From Haloarcula japonica DSM 6131 (GTDB lineage Archaea > Halobacteriota > Halobacteria > Halobacteriales > Haloarculaceae), in contig NZ_AOLY01000018.1 in NCBI RefSeq assembly GCF_000336635.1, positions 1 to 49,610 on the forward strand: a stretch of 49,610 bases of DNA. Reading direction: 5' to 3'. This document shows, piece after piece, positions 42,094 to 49,610 of this stretch. A model generated the notes under the pieces. The model was given only the letters and a program-made list of their open reading frames with translations. It had not been told where the DNA came from and did not search any database. Position 1 is the first letter of the stretch. Every line of letters begins with the position of its first letter. The position numbers and the translations under genes are program-made.

Positions 42094-42472
42094 TCGGCCC
42101 GACCCCGTGGCCCAGTCGTTGACGATCGACGTCGACGTCCTCGTGGGTCGGTTGTAATGTTTCAGTTTTCAGAGACAAACCCAGGGGGTCGGACTGCCGG
42201 AGACCGGTCCCCGCACCGATTTCGCGGCGATCGGCGAATTTTTCGCGCGCGCGGAATTCCAAAGACATGAGTACCCCCCGTGTGGGTGGACGCATTATGC
42301 GACGCGAGCATGCGCCGCTGGCTGGTCGCAAACAATACTCGAAAATCTGAAAGCTTTCGACGAGTCGGAGGCGTCGAGCAGTGTTGATTACACCCCTCAA
42401 TTTGCTTCGGGGCAGCCTCCAGTTTCTGGTTCAGCACTTCAGGTGGACTATACGTACAACGGCGGTGAGTGA
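42094..42472. other. Palindrome-rich non-coding stretch (possible replication or packaging site)
   Basis: 379 bases with no convincing ORF. It contains an imperfect inverted repeat of G- and C-runs (GGGGGTCGG near 42184-42192 with CCGGTCCCC near 42204-42212), a 10-base alternating CG run (42244-42253) and directly beside it the palindrome GGAATTCC (42253-42260). Such a cluster between a plasmid-type ATPase and a repressor-like gene could be an origin or packaging site, but no iteron array is visible. Confidence 0.3.
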
Positions 42473-42786
42473 ATGACAGCCCACACTGACGAAGACGACC
42501 GGGGAGACGAGTTGCGTATCAGGAGCTCACGCCAGTCGCACAGACGTGCCTACTGTTGGTCGCCATGTATGGCGGCGACGCTTGGCGGAACCTGATCGCA
42601 TGAGCCGCACAGGAAGCGGTTGACGTGAGCGACTGCCACGTGCGGCGCACGCTCTCAGAACTGGAAGCAGAAGGCTTGGTCGAAGCCTCAGGGCCGACCA
42701 AGCGACGTGAGATGTACTCAGTCACTGAGGACGGGCGCAAGGTCTTGACCGGGATGCGAGACGGCTTGCAGCGGGCGCTAGAGTAG
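42473..42786 (+). pseudogene. Winged-helix regulator, frameshift plus stop
   Basis: Starts MTAHTDEDDRGDELR, then loses frame by one missing base near 42515 and continues YQELTPVAQTCLLLVAMYGG. An in-frame TGA interrupts after WRNLIA (42598-42603), and the helix-turn-helix then reads SDCHVRRTLSELEAEGLV with a wing (KRREMYSVTEDGRKVL). It was a winged-helix repressor of the type common on haloarchaeal viruses and plasmids. A shorter product from a later GTG is possible but would lack the first helices. Confidence 0.7.
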
Positions 42787-42832
42787 TTACGAGTGTCGAT
42801 AGTCTGTATAGACTATCCCTGCGGCGGCGGGC

Positions 42833-43276
42833 TCATGGACTAGACGCTGTGTAGAGATAGACAGCACAGAGGGCGAGGACGGCTTCGGCAGCTTTTGACC
42901 CAACAGCCAGCGGGTTCAGACTGCCTTGCATATAGAACGCATCAAGGCTGAATCCTTGAAATACGAATAGCGCGAGGATAGTGACAAGGGCATATCCTGC
43001 AGCGACTAAGAACAGTTCAGGCCGCCAGTAGCGGCTGCTGTACAGTACGAGTCCGCCGAGGAATCCAAGCCCGTTCAGGATGAACAGAATGCCCAGCGTC
43101 TGACTGAATCCCATGACACGTGGCCCAAGTACCAAGTGGATACCAGCAGTCGCAAGCGCGGCCACAATTGCAAGGTATCCGACTGGATGCGACGGGAGGT
43201 TGAAAAGCGAGTCCTGACCTGCAGTTGACTGTGCAGCCATATCTGCTGGCTCGGTCGCGCTATCTGTTAAATCCAT
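42833..43276 (-). CDS. Four-helix membrane protein
   Basis: A 147-residue protein with an acidic, disordered start of 30 residues and four membrane helices (VGYLAIVAALATAGIHLVL, TLGILFILNGLGFLGGLVL, ELFLVAAGYALVTILALFVF and SKAAEAVLALCAVYLY). Such small four-helix proteins are common in haloarchaea and have no known role. The ATG at 43276 is preceded by an AT-rich promoter-like segment. Monocistronic. Confidence 0.7.
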   Translation of the reverse strand: MDLTDSATEPADMAAQSTAGQDSLFNLPSHPVGYLAIVAALATAGIHLVLGPRVMGFSQTLGILFILNGLGFLGGLVLYSSRYWRPELFLVAAGYALVTILALFVFQGFSLDAFYMQGSLNPLAVGSKAAEAVLALCAVYLYTASSP

Positions 43277-43327
43277 GTGTAGTATCCTACAGGATGGGAA
43301 TCGGGTGTAATAACAGAATCACTGTAG

Positions 43328-43468
43328 ATGAGTAGCCCGCTTGCTGAGCTGGTCCACAATGCCGACATGCTCGCGTCGACGGCGAACGCTACTGTGGCTA
43401 TCCCTGGGCCGGTACCGGAAGAACCCGAAGCACTTGGTGTTACAAGGCGAATCTCTGATCAGCGATGA
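43328..43468 (+). CDS. Small protein (46 residues) coupled to the next gene
   Basis: ATG at 43328 opens a 46-codon frame beginning MSSPLAELVHNADMLASTAN whose stop overlaps the next start as ATGA (43465-43468). It is short, partly helical and resembles nothing I know. The coupling and the continuing plus-strand series support it as a real small gene. Confidence 0.5.
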   Translation: MSSPLAELVHNADMLASTANATVAIPGPVPEEPEALGVTRRISDQR

Positions 43469-43764
43469 GCGATGACTCTCCGTCCATCGGTCCGAACCCA
43501 CCAGTCACATCGTGGCCTGAATACGACCAGTTGGCCGACGCCGTTGACGCCTACCTTGGCCACGACCCAGACGACCCGGCATGGCGTGACATCTGGCGAG
43601 CGCTCGGCGCTATTATGGGCGAGTACCAGCGGCAGGCGTTCATTGATGCGTTCGGTCTCGTTGGACCAGCGGAGAAGCCGTGCATCAGTCGGCTGATCAC
43701 AGGCGAGGATTGCCGGCCCACTCATGGACACTCCGAATCGGCCGCCACACAGTCCGCCAGCTGA
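43465..43764 (+). CDS. Small plasmid-type protein
   Basis: A 99-residue acidic protein beginning MSDDSPSIGPNPPVTSWPEY, with a helical core (WRDIWRALGAIMGEYQRQAF) and two Cys (KPCISRL, EDCRPTH). Unknown family, typical of small haloarchaeal plasmid ORFs. It overlaps the preceding gene by 4 bases and the next by 41, so it is read in one message. Confidence 0.55.
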   Translation: MSDDSPSIGPNPPVTSWPEYDQLADAVDAYLGHDPDDPAWRDIWRALGAIMGEYQRQAFIDAFGLVGPAEKPCISRLITGEDCRPTHGHSESAATQSAS

Positions 43765-44017
43765 CGATCATTCGACGCTGTGGCTTGACGAGAACGGCGA
43801 GCCGGCGCTGTATGGGATGCATGTCTACCCGAGTAATATCGAGCGCTTCGATTCCGACGCTCCGCCGTACAACCAGTGGTTCGACCTCTTCCAGTTTGCT
43901 TCCGAATGGGGACTAGGGATCTCGATACTCCCGAAGTCGTGGTACGCGATTGGGAGCGCGGTTCATGTTGTCTTCTACCCACCCGAGCGGTTTCGTTCAT
44001 CAGACACGGATGAGTAA
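43724..44017 (+). CDS. Small soluble protein, unknown function
   Basis: A 97-residue protein with an alpha/beta pattern: STLWLDENGEPALYGMHVY, then NQWFDLFQFASEWGLGI and AVHVVFYPPERF. Aromatic-rich and acidic. It overlaps the previous gene by 41 bases in another frame, as in compact plasmid or virus genomes. No domain recognised. Confidence 0.55.
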   Translation: MDTPNRPPHSPPADDHSTLWLDENGEPALYGMHVYPSNIERFDSDAPPYNQWFDLFQFASEWGLGISILPKSWYAIGSAVHVVFYPPERFRSSDTDE

Positions 44018-44055
44018 TACAGATCAAGAATCTGGGCAGGGGCTGAGATACTGAT

Positions 44056-44424
44056 ATGCATCGAATAGGACACTACGGTGCATTGATCTGTTATGTACCG
44101 CTCGTCGTAGTACTGATTGTCGTCGGCACTCTCGAGATGGCTTTCGCCGGTGGGGTGTCGTCGTTGGTGGGGCAATGCTTCCAGATTTCGACCAGCGCAT
44201 GCCCGGCATTTCCCATCGCGGCCCGACACACCGTCTGGTTCGCTCTTGCTGTCGGCACTGTTCTCGACACGGCTGGGACCCTAGTAGGGGGCCCTGAGCT
44301 TGGTGCCGTTGGTGCCATCGCCGGGGCCCTTCTAATTGTCCCATACCTCTTGGCCGATGTCCTAACGCTGATGAGGATGCGAAATGCAAATCGAATAAAC
44401 CCTTTTTATGGGCCTTCTACTTGA
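44056..44424 (+). CDS. Small polytopic membrane protein
   Basis: A 122-residue protein with three or four membrane helices (YVPLVVVLIVVGTLEMAFAGG, HTVWFALAVGTVLDTAGTL, AVGAIAGALLIVPYLLADVL) and a polar tail. Two cysteines (GQCFQISTSACPAF) could pair in the first outer loop. Unknown function. The next gene starts 24 bases later. Confidence 0.6.
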   Translation: MHRIGHYGALICYVPLVVVLIVVGTLEMAFAGGVSSLVGQCFQISTSACPAFPIAARHTVWFALAVGTVLDTAGTLVGGPELGAVGAIAGALLIVPYLLADVLTLMRMRNANRINPFYGPST

Positions 44425-44447
44425 TCATGGCGGCGATATTGTATACT

Positions 44448-44747
44448 ATGTCTCAATTCGTTGACAATCGGCTGGAGGAGCGTCTCCACGTCGAGGATAT
44501 CGAATGGACTGGCGAAGAATTGCTCCACGCGATTCGTGAAGTCGACCCCGAGAAGGTACCCGACTGGAGGAACGTATACGACCCTGAAGAAGACGCAGAG
44601 TGGAGCACTATTCAGGGCCTGACGCCCTGCGTTTATCGAGCCCTCGCCCTGTTGTGCCGCCGGCTGGTTGGCCTGATTAGCGTGCAACAAATACCCCGAA
44701 ATCCGGAACAACTGCTATGGGTGCCTGATCCGAGGATCACTGAATAA
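44448..44747 (+). CDS. Small acidic protein, unknown function
   Basis: A 99-residue protein beginning MSQFVDNRLEERLHVEDIEW, helical and acidic, with a short apolar helix (YRALALLCRRLVGLISV). A TATA-like TTTTTATGG (44403-44411) favours this ATG; ATG at 44427 would add MAAILYT. Family unknown; last of the plus-strand series that begins at 43328. Confidence 0.5.
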   Translation: MSQFVDNRLEERLHVEDIEWTGEELLHAIREVDPEKVPDWRNVYDPEEDAEWSTIQGLTPCVYRALALLCRRLVGLISVQQIPRNPEQLLWVPDPRITE

Positions 44748-44755
44748 CCAATATT

Positions 44756-45856
44756 TCAACATATATCCATGTAGAGAGATTCGTATTGGGTCGCAACATC
44801 GTTTAAGTTATACTGCGACCGTATAAGTTCACTTGCACGCATTGAGAGATTCTCTCGAAGATTTTTGTCCGACAACAACTGTTCGATAGTTGACGCTAAT
44901 TCACAAGGATTATCAACAGAGTGGTATAGTGCACAGTTGTCGTATACCTCCTTGAAGGTTTTAATATCTGAGAGAACACAAGGAGTACCAAGTGCCATTG
45001 CTTCGGCAACACCAACACAATAGCCTTCCCAGCGGGATGGCATTGAATAAACATCTAACTCCGCCAACAATCGATAGAGTTTATTTTGGTCAATAAGACC
45101 AAGAAAGTGGACGTTATTTTCAATTCCCTCGTTCACAACCAGACGTTTTAATGAGTCTTGTAGAGGGCCAGTTCCAGTAATCAGAAGATTGACTTTATAT
45201 TCTTTGTCCAGTAATTCTGCAACCGCTTTGATAAGTACGTCATGCGCCTTTTGCTCAGTATGCATTGCACCAATTCCGATTAAATATTCATCACGACTTA
45301 TGTTGCAGTAATCGTATGCTGACCAGTTGGTATTCAGCGATAAGCGCACATCTTTAACCCCATTATAGATGACGTGAACGTCGCCCTTATTGACAATACT
45401 TTTTTCCCACGACTGGAATGAGTCATAGACCGATCTAGAAACGCAAGTAACTGCATCAGGGATAATATTCGTCAGTCCATTCAAGACAAGCCCTTTGCGA
45501 GAATACGCTTTGTGGTTATTATGTTCAGTAGTAATGATTTTATTATCGGCATGGAGAGCGAGTAGTTTGCTGAGAGATCCTGAGTGAGGGTGGTGCGTGT
45601 GTATTATATCATATTCTGTAAATATATCGTGAACCCTGATAGCAGTCGAGCGATTTATTCCGATTGTCGTTTGTGGAGGATTTGCACTGTGTACCTCAAT
45701 ACATTCCATATTTTCAAATTCTGTTATATCAAACCAAGAAAGAATACCAACTTGAATGTTCGTCGATTGTTGTAATTCAATTGCAATATCTGCAGGAATG
45801 CTTGTTGGACCGACACTATTTACCACATGGCAGACTCGAATTGTATCCTTATTCAT
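44756..45856 (-). CDS. GT4-family glycosyltransferase
   Basis: A 366-residue GT-B glycosyltransferase. The C-terminal half has the family order: NLLITGTGPLQDSLKRLV, VHFLGLIDQNKLYRLLAE, then DVYSMPSRWEGYCVGVAEAM (the E-x7-E nucleotide-sugar motif; here the first Glu is in WEGYCVG and the second in VAEAMALG) and PCVLSDIKTF. The N-terminal half has IIHTHHPHS. It would add a sugar to a lipid or glycan for surface glycosylation. The gene is markedly AT-rich compared with its neighbours and stands alone, suggesting recent transfer. A TATA-like GATAAAAAG (about 45881-45889) is about 27 bases before the ATG. Confidence 0.9.
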   Translation of the reverse strand: MNKDTIRVCHVVNSVGPTSIPADIAIELQQSTNIQVGILSWFDITEFENMECIEVHSANPPQTTIGINRSTAIRVHDIFTEYDIIHTHHPHSGSLSKLLALHADNKIITTEHNNHKAYSRKGLVLNGLTNIIPDAVTCVSRSVYDSFQSWEKSIVNKGDVHVIYNGVKDVRLSLNTNWSAYDYCNISRDEYLIGIGAMHTEQKAHDVLIKAVAELLDKEYKVNLLITGTGPLQDSLKRLVVNEGIENNVHFLGLIDQNKLYRLLAELDVYSMPSRWEGYCVGVAEAMALGTPCVLSDIKTFKEVYDNCALYHSVDNPCELASTIEQLLSDKNLRENLSMRASELIRSQYNLNDVATQYESLYMDIC

Positions 45857-46280
45857 AGTGTTATTTAATTATATTCTAGCTTTTTATCAATTTTGAACAT
45901 CCATGAAGTCGATCCCAGGAAAGTATCCTTCAGTCCGCGACAACAACCTATCCGGGGCTCCAGCGCTGGTTTCACTGTGGTGCCGTGTCGTTCAAACGGG
46001 CGTTTTTTTACCTGAATTAGTCTAACTCGGTGATGATTTCCGTCGCAGACCGACGATTTTATGTACTTCTCTTCAGAGGACTCGATGATTGTCGCTGCGT
46101 ACGCCCAGACGCTGGCGACACGCTGATCGTGGAAGTTGTCGGCTCAGACAAGTTGACCGCGTCTCGGCAGAAAGTCTATACCGACTCTTGGACGAGTCAC
46201 TCGCGCTCTGAGTCGAGAGTTCATTTCTTCCCGTATTCTCACGGCCATCCCAGAGTTGACAAGATTCTTTTAGAACACCA
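45857..46280. other. Region with one doubtful ORF
   Basis: 424 bases. A plus-strand frame at 46030-46284 (84 codons, beginning MMISVADRRFYVLLF) is open, but the start context is weak, the composition is neutral and there is no domain. It ends inside the 3' end of the opposing gene. I treat it as unsupported. The left part carries the glycosyltransferase promoter. Confidence 0.3.
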
Positions 46281-46580
46281 CTAGTTCGTAGTGGTAATCG
46301 AAAATTGGTCAGCGGGGGCAAACTCAACCATTCCTTGGTCTGAGAGGAGCAGGCCCAATAACTCTTCTGGCACACAATACCTAATTTGCCCGCCCTCACG
46401 TGTTCGATACTCTAATTCCGTGTTTGGGATAGAGCACGCCACGAAAATTTGCTCTTGCTGGTCGGATCGCTGATTGGTTGGCTCGGAGAGAAACTTCAGA
46501 GCATTCTCTGTGTTGACTTTTGAAAGGACACTCTTCGCCTGCTCTCGATCCTTTACCTCAAATCGCTCGGAAGTAAGCAT
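46281..46580 (-). CDS. Small acidic protein, unknown function
   Basis: A 99-residue protein beginning MLTSERFEVKDREQAKSVLS with an alpha/beta pattern (EQIFVACSIPNTELEYRTRE, then EELLGLLLSDQGMVEF). No domain recognised. ATG at 46580 is used; a TTG at 46586 is also possible. TTTATTACC near 46606-46614 is a candidate promoter. Confidence 0.5.
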   Translation of the reverse strand: MLTSERFEVKDREQAKSVLSKVNTENALKFLSEPTNQRSDQQEQIFVACSIPNTELEYRTREGGQIRYCVPEELLGLLLSDQGMVEFAPADQFSITTTN

Positions 46581-46633
46581 ATACAACGGCTTTGCTGACA
46601 GAGGGTAATAAATTCAAGTATAATCTTTTTATA

Positions 46634-46759
46634 ATGGATACCGCACAAGAGTCCACCCTCTTCAGTTTGATTGGCATGAAACAAATTAACAAAGAGTTCG
46701 AGCGACTGTTAATTAAATATTCTTGTCATATTCGCACGATACCGGTTTTGTTTCAATGA
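46634..46759 (+). CDS. Possible 41-residue ORF
   Basis: ATG at 46634 opens a 41-codon frame beginning MDTAQESTLFSLIGMKQINK and ending IPVLFQ. It lies in AT-rich DNA directly after a TATA-like run, but the box is too close for a leaderless start. The candidate terminator hairpin downstream is the only other support. Low confidence. Confidence 0.2.
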   Translation: MDTAQESTLFSLIGMKQINKEFERLLIKYSCHIRTIPVLFQ

Positions 46760-46813
46760 GTAATAGGGAGTAAGCGTTCCGAGGCCCGACAGCTGACCCT
46801 CACTGTGGGTTCT

Positions 46814-46849
46814 CATTCTGAGGGTATATCGTCTCAGAGTGGGCTTTTT
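46814..46849 (+). terminator. Hairpin followed by T-run
   Basis: CATTCTGAG (46814-46822) pairs with CTCAGAGTG (46833-46841), one G-T mismatch, followed by CTTTTTC at 46844-46850. It looks like an intrinsic terminator for a plus-strand transcript, yet no firm gene lies upstream. Confidence 0.4.
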
Positions 46850-46984
46850 CTACATCATTAGAATTCAGAAATGTGGCTTTGATGTCGACACTTCAGGCGG
46901 TGAGTCGAGCAGAGAGCAAGTACCTCGTTATCTGGGTAATCCTTCTGACAGGGACTGCCCCCATCACGCCACACCCTAGATAAT

Positions 46985-47648
46985 GTGCAGCAACTCGTCA
47001 CTGGTGGTACCGACGGTGGTACCACAGCCGAGGCTGATAAAACCGTTGAGCCTGACCCACAGCTCGTGATGGAGATCGCTGACAACCTTGGCGACCAGTT
47101 TCTTACTAACGTACTTGAATCAACCATCGCGAAGACTGCCGGTGGCGATGCGGCGAACATCGACGAGTACCGTGATGTTGTTACGAACTACAAGAACGCC
47201 GTCAAACACCCACACAAGAATCTCTAATCCCCGAAACAAGAGGAGCGACACTGTGGGGTGATCTCAACGGGGAGACGGGAGCCACCCGACTCCGTCGTCT
47301 GGCCGTGGTCAAAGCGCTTGATACGAAACAGCAGCGGCACGCCCTCACGTACAAACAGGTGCAACAGCTCTTTTAGGAGTGTCTCGAAGAGGGACCGTCG
47401 CATGATTATGCGTACCGCTGATGGAGGTGGCTGCGAATGCTGATGGGTTCACCTATGGCTCCTATCAGGGACAAAAGTATCTACGGAGCAACGCCAAACA
47501 GGTCAAGCAGGCAATCATCGACCAAGCGCTTGACATCGATGCAAGTCTTGACCCTGAGCAGCTGACCGTCGACGGCCTGATTATGTCCTACGCTGCCAGT
47601 TCGGCTCCGGGCCCGGAGGCCACAGCAGACGACTCGTGGCAGTACTGA
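46985..47648 (+). pseudogene. Decayed plasmid gene of unknown family
   Basis: Three frames together read as one protein. The first part begins QQLVTGGTDGGTTAEADKTV and includes QLVMEIADNLGDQFLTNVLE. After a one-base shift near 47220-47230 it continues ETRGATLWGDLNGETGATRL and KQVQQLF, with a TAG there. After a second shift near 47420 it ends LMEVAANADGFTYGSYQGQK ... DDSWQY. Helical and acidic; I do not recognise it. Two shifts and one stop mark it as dead. Confidence 0.55.
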
Positions 47649-47947
47649 AGCCATTGCTCGCGCACGCCAGTACGGAGCGCGGATACAGCACCGCTTACGA
47701 ATACGTCGGTGGGCCGCAGACTCCAAGCGCATCGCTCTCGCCGATCCGGAGTGCGTGTCGGCGAGCCAGACGGCTACGGGCCCACCCACCGAGACAGTGT
47801 TGATTCTACGCTCAGGCAGTAATCAACGCTGAGGATACAATCATGTGGCGAGATAGTCCTACCAACCGCGGGCTCGTGCCAATCCGTGATGCGGATCTTC
47901 ATGAACTCATAGGCCATGAGAACATATAGGAGTCTCCCCACCCTCCA
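47649..47947 (+). other. Short remnants between pseudogenes
   Basis: 299 bases. A frame following 47648 reads RARQYGARIQHRLRIRRWAA and stops near 47830; a 28-codon ORF (MWRDSPTNRGLVPIRDADL) begins near 47843. Both look like pieces of decayed plasmid genes. No RNA gene is seen. Confidence 0.3.
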
Positions 47948-48382
47948 ATGAACGCGTTCACCAAGCAGCTCGCCACATCGACAACCCGGACATCAACCAT
48001 GCGTAACTGCCCATATTCCCCCGACGATATCTTCCACGATTGCAAACATCCTAGCCCTGACGACGCGGTTGTGGTGAACACGCCGGCAGTCTTAGTCACG
48101 GACTGGAATCTCGACGGCCGTGACACGACCGTCTCGGAGGACAGCCCTGAGTACCTCGCTGATGACACTGTTGTCATCGTTGTCTATCGCCAGACGCTGG
48201 ACCACCACCGACCACAGTACGCCGGAGACCAGCCAGTTAAACTCTCCACACTACATGCCGACAACATCTCGTTCTACGCCTACCCAACGTCGCGACTCGA
48301 GACTATCGACAGCCACAGCCCGACGGCGGTCGCCCTCGATGAGATCCAGCCGACGCCGTACTATGTCTGCCTTCTACTATGA
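47948..48382 (+). CDS. Small cysteine-containing acidic protein
   Basis: A 144-residue acidic protein. It has a short N-terminal region with two cysteines (MRNCPYSPDDIFHDCKHP) and a beta-rich body (DDTVVIVVYRQTLDHHRPQY, then NISFYAYPTSRLETI). Unknown family, typical of haloarchaeal plasmids. ATG at 47999 (MRNC) is an alternative start. Its 3' end overlaps the start of the ParB-like pseudogene by about 20 bases. Confidence 0.45.
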   Translation: MNAFTKQLATSTTRTSTMRNCPYSPDDIFHDCKHPSPDDAVVVNTPAVLVTDWNLDGRDTTVSEDSPEYLADDTVVIVVYRQTLDHHRPQYAGDQPVKLSTLHADNISFYAYPTSRLETIDSHSPTAVALDEIQPTPYYVCLLL

Positions 48383-48730
48383 GGCAAACCGTGAGTTCAT
48401 CGCCAGTACCCGTGAGCGCGGTTATCCATCCCAGAGCTGGTGGTCCGTGTCGTCGACGAGGGCTACGAAGTCGTCAACGGGCATAAGCGACTGTGGGTTG
48501 CCTACGTCACTGATTTAGAGTCCATTCGGACCCACGTGGTCCATCTCGGCGAATGTGAAGCGATCAAACGCTTCGTGCCAAACCACTTCGATGGGAGTTC
48601 CTCTCAGCCCGGGGCCGACGTCGCAACAGCGAGGCTTCGTGAGCGCTGGGAAGGCCGGATAGCAGATCTTAACATTCCATCGGAGCACCTGCAGACGACA
48701 CAAGGTCAAGAGGAGCAAGCGTCAATATGA
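48363..48730 (+). pseudogene. ParB-like domain protein with frameshift
   Basis: From ATG at 48363: MSAFYYEANREFIASTRERG and YPS, then the frame is lost at about 48428-48434. The second frame continues ELVVRVVDEGYEVVNGHKRL and WVAYVTDLESIRTHVVHLGE up to the stop at 48730. The EVVNGHKRLWVA block is the G-H-x-R signature of ParB/sulfiredoxin-fold domains found in haloarchaeal plasmid partition-like proteins. One missing base restores the whole. The stop overlaps the next start (ATGA). Confidence 0.7.
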
Positions 48731-48922
48731 ATCAGGGTGGACACGCAGAGTTGTCGGATCTCCCGCCAAGTCCGTCGCTGGTGCATCGCGTACTCAAATG
48801 GTATGACGCTCCTTGAGGGAGAACGTCGCGAAGATGTGTCTGATACCGAGATTGCGAGGTCGACGATTTATTGTATAATGCACGCAGCCGCTGAGTACTT
48901 CGGAATTGGACCGGAAAACTAG
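48727..48922 (+). pseudogene. Helix-turn-helix protein fragment
   Basis: ATG at 48727 reads MNQGGHAELSDLPPSPSLVH and RVLKWYDAP then stops. The second frame carries EIARSTIYCIMHAAAEYFGI. Together they resemble the small winged-helix partner that often follows ParB-like genes on haloarchaeal plasmids, with an internal shift. Confidence 0.4.
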
Positions 48923-49118
48923 ACAGACAACAGTGGTGCGGCTCAATCTAACCGAACTTGAAATTGACCACCCGGACATGACTCAGACGACCAGATGCTT
49001 CGCGACCGTCAAAGGCGACTCGAAGCTCGCTGACAGCGGCGCGACGACGCTTGGCTCCTACAATGGCGGTCAACAGCCCTCGGTGATGACTGATGACCGA
49101 TCAAGGGACTATCGCTGA
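48906..49118 (+). CDS. Doubtful small ORF
   Basis: A 70-codon frame (RLNLTELEIDHPDMTQTTRC in the middle) overlaps the end of the preceding fragment. No domain, promoter or start signal is visible. Listed only because nothing else explains the stretch. Confidence 0.2.
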   Translation: MDRKTRQTTVVRLNLTELEIDHPDMTQTTRCFATVKGDSKLADSGATTLGSYNGGQQPSVMTDDRSRDYR

Positions 49119-49128
49119 CTGACTTCCT

Positions 49129-49430
49129 TCACCGAAATGGACTGTTGTGGGTGGAGAAACCAATATTGACATTGTAGTCAACAACATCTTCCACAACCTT
49201 CGCAGCTGCCTCGTCATACGGATTACCTATCAACTGTCCACCTGATTCGCCTGCCGCTGCAACGATCGGCACTGACACAGGCAGCGCTTCTGTCAGCTTT
49301 TTTTAGTTCTGCCTTGGCTTGTTGACTCAGTCAGCCCAACATTCGTGCTCAGCGCTGGTATTCAGATGGTCCGTGGCTTCTTCAATACGTCCAATGAAAA
49401 ATTGCAGGCGGCCACAGAATTTCTGGTGTA
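49129..49430 (-). pseudogene. Decayed gene fragment, frameshifted at an A-run
   Basis: Minus-strand frames join as HQKFCGRLQFFIGRIEEATD and HLNTSAEHECWAD, then LSQQAKAELKK, and after the seven-T run at about 49298-49304 (A-run in the gene) as LTEALPVSVPIVAAAGESGG, ending STHNSPFR at 49129. At least two one-base shifts separate the parts. Family unknown; the helical middle and C-terminal alpha/beta part are otherwise well preserved. Confidence 0.45.
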
Positions 49431-49529
49431 GCTACTGCTATCAGTATAGTCTGTCCTGAATTACCCAGTAAGGAAGACACTAGCAACACAAATAGCATAT
49501 ACTAAACATATAGATTAATCAGGCACTGT

Positions 49530-49610
49530 CTAGTTCTGAATCTCCTCAGCTGGCGTTCGTCCGTCGAGTGCTTGGTTCGGTCGTTCGTGGTTGTAGTGGT
49601 GTCTGAAGCG
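49530..49610 (-). CDS. C-terminus of a DDE transposase (cut by right edge)
   Basis: The last 26 codons read RFRHHYNHERPNQALDGRTP and end AEEIQN. The YNHERPNQALDGRTPAE block is the usual end of integrase-core (IS481/IS3-like rve) transposases. The stop codon lies within GGCACTGTCTAG (49522-49532), which may be the terminal inverted repeat of the insertion sequence. Most of the element is outside the window. Confidence 0.75.
   Translation of the reverse strand, partial: RFRHHYNHERPNQALDGRTPAEEIQN

Noticed and set aside
46030-46284. 84-codon plus-strand ORF
   Set aside because: No family, weak start and neutral composition; kept only as part of a described intergenic region.
1-49610. CRISPR arrays, tRNA or rRNA genes
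   Set aside because: No regularly spaced repeats, tRNA-like cloverleafs or rRNA segments were seen by eye.

Overview
The window is haloarchaeal. The proteins are strongly acidic, many genes have no Shine-Dalgarno site and begin about 25-30 bases downstream of an AT-rich TATA-like box (leaderless transcription), and the mobile elements are of types common in Halobacteria (IS1341-type TnpB, short IS6 elements, a small MITE, a plasmid/virus-type ATPase). It looks like accessory DNA, either a megaplasmid or a large integrated element. I see no rRNA, tRNA or CRISPR array.

Layout. (1) 1-13384, minus strand: a tightly packed, overlapping conjugation / type IV secretion operon. In transcription order it encodes a VirB2-like pilin, an exported anchored protein, a Tat lipoprotein, a VirB6/TrbL-like polytopic protein, a PrgI/VirB3-like protein, a VirB4 ATPase, a very large VirD4/TraG-like coupling ATPase and a gene cut by the left edge. 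A TnpB element has inserted on the opposite strand between the PrgI-like and VirB4 genes. (2) 13450-15928: small regulators, a tiny membrane HExxH protein, and exonuclease VII (xseA-xseB) with an unusual membrane-anchored large subunit. (3) 15978-27725: the most interesting block. Two large tubulin/FtsZ-superfamily proteins with long coiled-coil C-terminal regions flank a set of membrane, exported and coiled-coil proteins, beside an M61-like metallopeptidase carrying three zinc ribbons. I read this as a candidate tubulin-based membrane-remodelling system. (4) 27939-32907: a pyrimidine deoxynucleotide cassette (thyA, dihydrofolate reductase, dCTP deaminase, a DCD-fold paralogue apparently lacking the catalytic Glu, and an HD dNTPase-like hydrolase).

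(5) 32932-38100: a graveyard of mobile DNA. It holds a frameshifted tyrosine integrase, a 147-bp MITE, a frameshifted IS6 element, a pilin gene with three different in-frame stops, and the tail and guide-RNA end of a second TnpB element, between intact TRAM and winged-helix-like genes. (6) 38278-40725: a large pilin-like surface protein and a truncated membrane protein. (7) 40688-44747: a plasmid/provirus-like remnant with a P-loop ATPase, a palindrome-rich non-coding stretch, a broken winged-helix regulator and several small ORFs in overlapping pairs. (8) 44756-49610: an AT-rich GT4 glycosyltransferase, then largely decayed plasmid genes (a ParB-like domain, a helix-turn-helix fragment), and finally the C-terminus of another transposase at the right edge.

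How the genes work together: region 1 would build a membrane-spanning DNA-transfer machine. Region 3 would form GTP-dependent filaments acting with dedicated membrane proteins. Region 4 would set the dTTP/dCTP/dUTP balance, either for element replication or as a nucleotide-based defence. The right-hand half is eroding, with several single-base frameshifts, some of them in short homopolymer runs.
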